Positions 1 to 4,780 of a stretch of 9,589 bases of DNA are shown one piece after another. The notes under the pieces were generated by a model. That model had not been told where the DNA came from and made no database searches. It worked only from the letters and a program-made list of their open reading frames with translations. Origin of the DNA: Eubacterium sp. (GTDB lineage Bacteria > Bacillota > Clostridia > Lachnospirales > CAG-274); assembly GCA_020859645.1 (NCBI GenBank), contig JAJBVU010000107.1:1-9589 (forward strand), given 5' to 3'. Each line of letters starts with the position of its first letter. Position 1 is the first letter of the stretch. The position numbers and the translations under genes are program-made.

Positions 1-12
1 GGTTTTGAACTT

Positions 13-33
13 AATGTAAAAATATTTTACATT
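13..33. promoter_or_regulatory. Perfect palindrome upstream of regulator promoter (candidate operator)
   Basis: Two 9-bp arms (AATGTAAAA at 13-21 and TTTTACATT at 25-33) are perfectly complementary around a 3-nt centre. The half-site ATGTAAAAT recurs at 84-92, overlapping the -10 box of the downstream promoter. Its complement ATTTTACAT recurs at 3438-3446, right after the -10 box proposed for the BREX operon. This fits an autoregulatory site for the adjacent XRE protein, but AT-rich 9-mers can recur by chance and no binding data exist. Confidence 0.45.
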
Positions 34-56
34 TATAAGAATTTTGACATTGTGAC

Positions 57-85
57 TTGACAAATATAATTCCGCAATATATAAT
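57..85 (+). promoter_or_regulatory. Consensus sigma-A promoter of the regulator operon
   Basis: TTGACA at 57-62 and TATAAT at 80-85 are separated by exactly 17 bp, a perfect match to the housekeeping promoter consensus. It lies about 50 bp upstream of the XRE gene start. A promoter this strong on a regulator gene usually needs repression, which fits the palindrome upstream and the motif copy overlapping its -10 element. Confidence 0.85.
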
Positions 86-134
86 GTAAAATATAGGTAA
101 AATCAGGTGTATTTTAAAAAAAGGAGGTGATGAT

Positions 135-692
135 ATGGCGGAAAAGAACTTTTTATTTTCAATTGACGAGAGCAGAAAAAAAGAACTTATTGACAAGCTT
201 ACCGATGAACTTGTTGTTTTAAGGGCGAAAGCCGGAATTGCACAGGAGGATTTAGCAAGGATTATAGGTGTTACAAGGCAGACATACGGAAATATCGAAA
301 GAAAAGACAAGCCCATGTCTTGGGGGACCTATTTATCGCTGATTTTCTTTTTTGAGCATAACAACCAGACGGCTCAGATGTTAAGGCAAAGCGGTATATT
401 TCCCGATGACATTATAGTTGGCTTTAACAACGGAAAGCCATTTGTAAGCTATTATCAAAGTGAAAAAATCGATCCTACAATGAGTGAAATGATAGAAAAC
501 CTTGACGAACAGGGAATACATTCTCTGAAAACCTTCCTTATGGTCGAATATGCAAGATGCAAAAAGCTGCCGGGTGACTATGTTGTTAAAGCTTTTAACG
601 GAAAATCGTTTAATAGCAAAATTTCTGAGGGTGACGTGAATACTCAAAAAGCTCTTAAAAGGATAAGAGAAAAGAGGAAGAACAATGAGTGA
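135..692 (+). CDS. XRE-family helix-turn-helix transcriptional regulator
   Basis: A 185-residue DNA-binding regulator, probably the repressor of this locus. The N-terminal part (about residues 22-75) is an XRE helix-turn-helix: LRAKAGIAQEDLARIIGVT followed by the recognition-helix motif RQTYGNIE (residues 48-55). The remaining 110 residues match nothing I recognise and may serve for oligomerisation or as the target of the peptidase encoded next. The ATG start is fixed by an ideal Shine-Dalgarno, AAGGAGGTGA at 121-130. The gene ends in TGA and overlaps the following peptidase gene by 8 bp, so the two are almost certainly co-translated. Such repressor/ImmA pairs, for example ImmR-ImmA of ICEBs1 in Bacillus subtilis, control mobile elements, the peptidase cleaving the repressor. 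Here the pair may control the lipoprotein and BREX genes; that target assignment is inference. Confidence 0.85.
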   Translation: MAEKNFLFSIDESRKKELIDKLTDELVVLRAKAGIAQEDLARIIGVTRQTYGNIERKDKPMSWGTYLSLIFFFEHNNQTAQMLRQSGIFPDDIIVGFNNGKPFVSYYQSEKIDPTMSEMIENLDEQGIHSLKTFLMVEYARCKKLPGDYVVKAFNGKSFNSKISEGDVNTQKALKRIREKRKNNE

Positions 693-1344
693 GAGCGTAA
701 AACAAAAGGCTCGTAAATTTTGCCGTGAATACAGGGTTTTTAATCCGTCTAAGGAGCAAATTGAGAAAATCATTGAATCCTTGGGATTTACGATTATTGA
801 GTATAATCTGATTTATAATGATCCGGATGTGAATACGGTTTTGGCTGAGTTGAAGCTGACTGAGGAGATAGTCAGAACAAACGGCTTCACTTATACCAGT
901 GACAAATACAGACTGGTTTTTATAAACGAGAATCTGTCTGATGAGGAGAAACAAATAGTTCTGCTTCATGAGCTTGGACATATTTACTGCGGACATTTTT
1001 CTCATTCCAATATAATTGGGCTTGATGTTAAAGACGAACTGGAGGCAAATGAATTTGCCCACTATGTTATGTTTCCGGCACTATACGAAAAGCTGATTTG
1101 GCTTATCTTGAGCAATAAGAAAAAGGTAATTGCGGCAATTATAGTTATAGCGGTTTGCTGCGGAATTGCTGTACATACACTAAAGGAACAAACCTATTTC
1201 GGGGAATATTATGTTACCGAATCAGGGCAAAAATATCATGAGAAAGAGTGTATATTTATAAAAAACAAAACCAATGTTCACAGGCTGACAAAGGAGGGAT
1301 TTGAATCAGGAGATTATGAGCCTTGTAAGGTGTGTCTTCCGTAA
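685..1344 (+). CDS. Membrane-anchored ImmA/IrrE-family metallopeptidase with C-terminal His/Cys domain
   Basis: A 219-residue protein with three parts. Residues about 1-135 form an ImmA/IrrE-like (DUF955) zinc peptidase: HELGH at 95-99 supplies two metal ligands and the catalytic Glu, and EANEFA at 120-125 carries the probable third ligand. Three lysines (145-147) then precede one hydrophobic helix (about 148-165), predicting a cytoplasmic peptidase and an outside C-terminus by the positive-inside rule. The tail (about 174-219) has the pattern YVTxSGxKYHxxxC...PCxxC with His185, Cys189, Cys214 and Cys217, a probable metal-binding module seen at the ends of various Firmicute surface and competence proteins. 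The ATG lies inside the end of the upstream repressor gene (8-bp overlap). The expected role is cleavage of that repressor; sensing by the outer module is inference. Most ImmA proteins I know are soluble, so this architecture is unusual. Confidence 0.85.
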   Translation: MSESVKQKARKFCREYRVFNPSKEQIEKIIESLGFTIIEYNLIYNDPDVNTVLAELKLTEEIVRTNGFTYTSDKYRLVFINENLSDEEKQIVLLHELGHIYCGHFSHSNIIGLDVKDELEANEFAHYVMFPALYEKLIWLILSNKKKVIAAIIVIAVCCGIAVHTLKEQTYFGEYYVTESGQKYHEKECIFIKNKTNVHRLTKEGFESGDYEPCKVCLP

Positions 1345-1345
1345 A

Positions 1346-1400
1346 ATGTGAAGAAAAAAATTTTCATAAACAGGGCTATGTGCAAGTTTTTTTCACATAG
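1346..1400 (+). promoter_or_regulatory. Mutually exclusive hairpins in leader after the peptidase gene
   Basis: Two stems compete for the same segment. CTATGTG (1376-1382) pairs with CACATAG (1394-1400), giving a 7-bp stem with an 11-nt loop. ATGTGAAGAAAA (1346-1357) can pair with TTTTTTTCACAT (1387-1398), giving a 12-bp stem with one G-U pair. Both use CACAT at 1394-1398. Neither is followed by a clear T-run, so a simple terminator is not evident. The arrangement could be an attenuator or mRNA-processing site, or chance in AT-rich DNA. Confidence 0.3.
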
Positions 1401-1464
1401 GGCATGATAAAATTAATTATATAGGTAGTTAAACACAAATAATCAAACTTAAGGAGGAAAAGAT

Positions 1465-1530
1465 ATGGATAACAATGATTTGGAAAAACAGGAAAATAGC
1501 TTAAGATATACGGATTATACTAAAATGTGA
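1465..1530 (+). CDS. 21-codon small ORF or leader peptide
   Basis: An ATG preceded by a strong ribosome binding site (AAGGAGGAAA at 1451-1460) opens a 21-residue polar peptide beginning MDNNDLEKQENSL and ending in TGA. It has no hydrophobic segment or recognisable domain. It ends 29 bp before the start of the repeat lipoprotein gene, which has its own ribosome binding site. Two readings are possible: a short leader peptide in the lipoprotein mRNA, or the surviving 5' end of a gene whose body was deleted. The strong site and abrupt end slightly favour a remnant. Function unknown. Confidence 0.4.
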   Translation: MDNNDLEKQENSLRYTDYTKM

Positions 1531-1559
1531 TTTTAATTGCAAAAGGAGAGGGATGCAAC

Positions 1560-2354
1560 ATGAAGAGGTTTTTAATGCTTATTTTTGCGGCTTTACTGGC
1601 ACTGTCATTAGCGGCTTGCGGAAATGCTTCAAATAATAACTCTGATGAAAGTTTAAAAATTGAAGCTGATAAAACAGAAAAAACAACTGAATTAACTACT
1701 GACAAAGCCGCAACAGACTTAATAACAGCTGAACAAACAACAGTAGTAACTACTACAGAACCGACAACGGCATCTCCTTCTGTTACAACAGGACAAAGCA
1801 ATGCTTTAAGAAAAGCAAAATCCTATTTAAGCTTTTCGGCTTTTTCCCATACTGGGTTGGTAGAGCAGTTGGAATATGAAGGCTTTTCAAATGATGAAGC
1901 TGTGTATGGTGCAGATAATTGCGGAGCCGACTGGAATGAACAAGCAGTGAAAAAGGCAAAATCTTATTTACAGTTTTCCTCTTTTTCTTATGAAAGCTTA
2001 ATACAGCAGTTGGAATATGAGGGTTTTACTCACGATCAGGCAGTATACGGCGCAGATAACAGCGGTTTAAACGGTTCTGATCAAGCAGTAGAAAAAGCAA
2101 AGTCATATCTTAGCTTTTCGGCATTTTCATATACGGGATTAATAGAACAATTGGAATATGAGGGCTTTTCACATGAAGAAGCAGTAAAAGCTGCAGATAA
2201 CTGCGGAGCCGACTGGAATGAACAGGCTGCTAAAAAAGCAAAATCATACTTGAATTTTTCTGCTTTCTCCCGTGAGGGATTAATTCAGCAGCTTGAATAC
2301 GAGGGTTTTACATATGAACAGGCTGCTTACGGCGCTTCGGCAAACGGATATTAA
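1560..2354 (+). CDS. Ltp-family repeat lipoprotein (possible superinfection-exclusion protein)
   Basis: A 264-residue predicted membrane-anchored lipoprotein. Residues 1-20 are a lipoprotein signal peptide with lipobox LAAC, the lipidated residue being Cys20. A Ser/Thr/Asn-rich spacer (21-80) follows, then four near-identical repeats at 81-127, 128-174, 175-221 and 222-264, the last truncated. Each has the core KAKSYLxFSxFSxxxL followed by QLEYEGF and an acidic or polar stretch. This matches the Ltp family ('host cell surface-exposed lipoprotein', Pfam PF07553). The best-studied member, Ltp of Streptococcus thermophilus phage TP-J34, blocks DNA injection by other phages and has two such repeats. 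Start chosen at MKRF, with AAAAGGAGAGG at 1541-1551; an in-frame upstream start at 1527 lacks this spacing and would spoil the signal peptide. Family members of unknown role also exist, so the anti-phage function is inferred from family and position beside BREX. Confidence 0.8.
   Translation: MKRFLMLIFAALLALSLAACGNASNNNSDESLKIEADKTEKTTELTTDKAATDLITAEQTTVVTTTEPTTASPSVTTGQSNALRKAKSYLSFSAFSHTGLVEQLEYEGFSNDEAVYGADNCGADWNEQAVKKAKSYLQFSSFSYESLIQQLEYEGFTHDQAVYGADNSGLNGSDQAVEKAKSYLSFSAFSYTGLIEQLEYEGFSHEEAVKAADNCGADWNEQAAKKAKSYLNFSAFSREGLIQQLEYEGFTYEQAAYGASANGY
1800..2351 (+). repeat. Four tandem 141-bp coding repeats
   Basis: Repeat units at 1800-1940, 1941-2081, 2082-2222 and 2223-2351 (129 bp) encode the Ltp modules. 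Units 1 and 3 are most alike at the protein level (SFSAFS with TGL, then NCGADWNE), and units 2 and 4 share IQQLEYEGFT. This alternation suggests duplication of a two-module ancestor, the size of the known phage Ltp proteins, rather than four independent single-unit duplications. Confidence 0.9.
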
Positions 2355-2433
2355 TGGTTGTCGGTTATAATTTATTTTTCTGTGTGTAGTAGGTTTAATA
2401 TATTTAATAAGTAAAAATGGGAGGTAATATTTA

Positions 2434-3198
2434 ATGAAAAAGCTTTTACTGATTTTATGTGTTTTTGTATTTGTGATTTCAGTGACTTCCTGCGGTTCTT
2501 CTGATGGAGTGTCTCAGGAAGAATATGATGCACTTCTTGCTGAAATAGAGGAATTAAAGGGCAAACAAGAGGCTAATGACGATACGGAAGAAGAAGCTGC
2601 AAATGAGGATATTTCCGAAAATGATGAAACAGCAGAAGATAATTCCCCACAGTCAGAGGACGCAATCGAAATAGTTGCGGAATATTCATATGCAGATTCA
2701 ATCGGTTGGTATAATTATCATTTTATTGTTATAAAAAATAATACAAATGAAACGCTTTCCGTAAGTTCTTCATCAATAGCATATGATGCAGATGGAAACG
2801 TATTGGGGGCAGATGATGCCAGTTTTGATGCTTTGGGAGCAGGTTGTACTTCTGTTATGCGTGAAGCATTTGATATTGAAGGAGTTGCTGCCAGATATGA
2901 CACTACTGTTTCTTCAGCACCTCCGAGCTATTATGAGTCGGTTATACAAGATTTAACATATACGGAATCCAATATAGCAAGTGGTGCTGTATTCCAAGTA
3001 ACCAATAACGGAAGCGAAGCAGCTGAATTTGTTGAAGGATATGCGCTTTTCTTTAAAGATGGAAATTTAGTCGGTTATGATGATGCGTACTTTACTGATG
3101 ATGACAGCGAAATAAAGCCCGGGGCAACTGTTACAAAGCAGCTTGATATTAATAAAGAATTTGATAGTATCCAGTTCTATTTGGATGGCAGAAGATAA
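2434..3198 (+). CDS. Predicted lipoprotein with acidic linker and two beta-rich repeat domains
   Basis: A 254-residue predicted lipoprotein. The signal peptide (1-20) ends in the lipobox VTSC with Cys20. Residues about 27-45 (EEYDALLAEIEELKGK) look like a short coiled coil, followed by a strongly acidic linker (46-78). The rest is two related beta-sandwich-like modules, about 80-160 and 170-250, each with the pattern V-x-NN-x-(S/N)-E, then Y-x-DG-N-(L/V)-(L/V)-G, then a Gly-containing turn and hydrophobic strand. This resembles the FxLYD-type domains common on Firmicute surface proteins. The start has GGGAGG at 2419-2424 and follows the Ltp-type gene by 79 bp with no evident terminator, so the two are probably co-transcribed. 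Function unknown; it may partner the Ltp protein at the membrane. Confidence 0.75.
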   Translation: MKKLLLILCVFVFVISVTSCGSSDGVSQEEYDALLAEIEELKGKQEANDDTEEEAANEDISENDETAEDNSPQSEDAIEIVAEYSYADSIGWYNYHFIVIKNNTNETLSVSSSSIAYDADGNVLGADDASFDALGAGCTSVMREAFDIEGVAARYDTTVSSAPPSYYESVIQDLTYTESNIASGAVFQVTNNGSEAAEFVEGYALFFKDGNLVGYDDAYFTDDDSEIKPGATVTKQLDINKEFDSIQFYLDGRR

Positions 3199-3303
3199 TT
3201 TAAGAAGAGGCTGAATAATCGGTCGCTGCTTAAGGTAAAATGATTACACACACAGGAAAATTAATAAATTTAACATATTAAATGCTGTTTACAAAAATAT
3301 AGT

Positions 3304-3352
3304 TATCCTCTCGGCTTTGTGACAAAAAATATAAATCTTTGCCGAGAGGATA
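3304..3352. repeat. 12-bp perfect inverted repeat, possible terminator
   Basis: TATCCTCTCGGC (3304-3315) and GCCGAGAGGATA (3341-3352) are perfectly complementary around a 25-nt AT-rich loop. It lies between the second lipoprotein gene and the BREX promoter, where a terminator is expected. The loop is longer than usual and the following bases (TTTATAATTT) are only a weak T-tract, so a terminator, an RNA-stabilising hairpin and a small mobile remnant are all possible. Confidence 0.5.
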
Positions 3353-3386
3353 TTTATAATTTGGAAAAGTATTGAATTTAGAATTG

Positions 3387-3403
3387 ACTTGTATATAACA
3401 AGT
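3387..3403. promoter_or_regulatory. 17-bp palindrome upstream of brxA promoter (candidate operator)
   Basis: ACTTGT (3387-3392) and ACAAGT (3398-3403) form a perfect dyad around a 5-bp centre (ATATA). Symmetry resumes after one mismatch at 3384-3385/3405-3406. It ends 5 bp before the proposed -35 element of the BREX operon, a position suited to a transcription factor. The heptamer TGACTTG within it also occurs at 53-59 in the regulator promoter, though not as a dyad. Confidence 0.45.
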
Positions 3404-3408
3404 TAATA

Positions 3409-3437
3409 TTGAATAATCGTCCGTAATATGATACAAT
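3409..3437 (+). promoter_or_regulatory. Predicted promoter of the BREX operon
   Basis: TTGAAT (3409-3414) and TACAAT (3432-3437) are spaced by 17 bp, with TG at 3429-3430 making an extended -10 element. The leader would be about 95 nt before brxA. The motif ATTTTACAT follows the -10 directly at 3438-3446, recalling the ATGTAAAAT copy that overlaps the -10 of the regulator promoter. An alternative -35, TTGACT at 3384-3389, has a poorer partner (TATTGA at 3407-3412). Confidence 0.55.
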
Positions 3438-3541
3438 ATTTTACATAATAATTAAGTTGTTTGTGGATATATAAGCTATTGATTAAAGAAATAATAAGAT
3501 TAAACAGCTTTGTTGTACAGAATAATGACGGAGGTTATGGA

Positions 3542-4147
3542 ATGATGAAGTCTACGAGTTACAGCGCAGGGCTTATGTCTCAGAGCTTTTGGTTCCTTGA
3601 ATTTAAGAAGGCGGTCAGGCTGAGGAAAGATGGCTTAAGCTGTGACGAAATAAAGAAAAAGTGTGTCAGAGAAAATCTTTTCGGAGCAGCAAAAGAGTAC
3701 AGGGCGCTGAGAATAGCGGGATATATTGTAAACAGAATAAAAACAATGGACGAAGAATTGGTTGATTTGTTCTGTTCCTCTGAGGTCGGTACGCAAAAAA
3801 TCATAAATCTGATTACAATTATGCGTGGTGACAGGCTGTTTTTTGAATTTATTTACGAGGTTTACAGAGAAAAGGTTATACTTGGAGCCGAGGCGATGGA
3901 GGATATGGACGCAAACGTATTTTTTACACGAAAAGAATCCCAAAGCGAGGTTATAGAAGGTTGGAAGGATTCTACAAAGCGTCATTTGCGTTCAAACTAT
4001 CTGAATTTTATGACGGACGCCAATCTTTTGACTGTCATAAACAAGAAAAAAATCATCACCAGACCCATTTTGGACGTTGAACTTGAAAGATACCTTATTT
4101 CCCATAAAGAAGAAGTCTTTATAAAAGCTCTTACGGGGGTGAACTGA
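3542..4147 (+). CDS. brxA: BREX protein BrxA (DUF1819)
   Basis: A 201-residue BrxA, the first gene of type 1 BREX operons. BrxA is a small, mainly helical DNA-binding protein whose exact role in phage exclusion or host methylation is unsettled. Recognised by the start region (SYSAGLMSQSFWFLEFKKAVRL, broken here as SYSAGLMSQ and SFWFLEFKKAVRL), the helical segment EYRALRIAGYIVNRIKTM, and the conserved centre FFEFIYEVYREK, together with size and position before brxB and brxC. The start is ATG at 3542, followed by a second ATG, with GGAGG at 3530-3534. The frame is open upstream to a TTG at 3461, but that start lacks a ribosome binding site and the added 27 residues are not typical of the family. 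The gene ends 2 bp before the brxB start, indicating translational coupling. Confidence 0.88.
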   Translation: MMKSTSYSAGLMSQSFWFLEFKKAVRLRKDGLSCDEIKKKCVRENLFGAAKEYRALRIAGYIVNRIKTMDEELVDLFCSSEVGTQKIINLITIMRGDRLFFEFIYEVYREKVILGAEAMEDMDANVFFTRKESQSEVIEGWKDSTKRHLRSNYLNFMTDANLLTVINKKKIITRPILDVELERYLISHKEEVFIKALTGVN

Positions 4148-4149
4148 CC

Positions 4150-4740
4150 TTGAAAAATTTGAATTTGGAAGAAAAATTAAATATTGCGGAAGCTATGATA
4201 AACAAGCCCTCTTTTCGCTGCAACAAAGGTCTCGGCAACGAGGTGGGCTATTATATTTTTGACTATCCGCCGGAGCAGGAGCTGACTGTCCGCAGGTGGA
4301 TTGAAAACATACGCAGAAAAAACGAAGAATCGCAGGACGAATACAAAATTATTGTATTTGACCTGTATAAAATTGTAATTGAGATTTTACAGAAAAAGGG
4401 ATATTTGGAGAAATGCTTTGAGTTTGAGAAGAAAAACGGCTTTGAGCGTATCACAAAGGCAGTGGGAAATATGCTCCGCATAACGTCGAAAGACAATCTT
4501 ATTATAAAGCATATTAAGGAGAACACCCCCGAAAAGGCTGTTGTTTTTTTGACAGGTGTAGGGAAGTGCTATCCTATTTTACGTTCTCATACCGTGCTCA
4601 ACAATCTTCATCAGGTTATGGACAATGTGCCTGTGGTTATGTTCTACCCCGGCAAATATGACGGACAGGAGCTTGTGCTTTTTTCGGACATAAAAGACGA
4701 CAACTATTACCGTGCGTTTAAATTAGTGGTCGGTGATTAG
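4150..4740 (+). CDS. brxB: BREX protein BrxB (DUF1788)
   Basis: A 196-residue BrxB, a small core protein of type 1 BREX; its biochemical role is not established. Strong family signatures are FDYPPEQEL near residue 37, the run VVFLTGVGKCYPILRSH, then LNNLHQVMDNVPVVMFYPG and the C-terminal DDNYYRAFKLV, and the length is normal. The start is TTG at 4150, with GGGGGTGA at 4135-4142 inside the end of brxA. No in-frame ATG gives the full N-terminus, so a weak start coupled to brxA translation is likely. The gene stops with TAG at a normal family end. This matters because it shows TAG being used as a genuine stop in this locus, next to the disrupted brxC. Confidence 0.9.
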   Translation: MKNLNLEEKLNIAEAMINKPSFRCNKGLGNEVGYYIFDYPPEQELTVRRWIENIRRKNEESQDEYKIIVFDLYKIVIEILQKKGYLEKCFEFEKKNGFERITKAVGNMLRITSKDNLIIKHIKENTPEKAVVFLTGVGKCYPILRSHTVLNNLHQVMDNVPVVMFYPGKYDGQELVLFSDIKDDNYYRAFKLVVGD

Positions 4741-4780
4741 TTAGCAGTTATAAGTGGATTTGCAATAAGGAGAGGGCAAA

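Noticed and set aside
1800..2351. CRISPR-like or minisatellite array
   Set aside because: The repeat is 141 bp, in frame, diverged at the DNA level and conserved as protein, so it is a domain duplication.
3461..3541. N-terminal extension of BrxA from TTG at 3461
   Set aside because: No ribosome binding site precedes it. GGAGG at 3530-3534 supports the ATG at 3542, which gives a protein of normal BrxA length.
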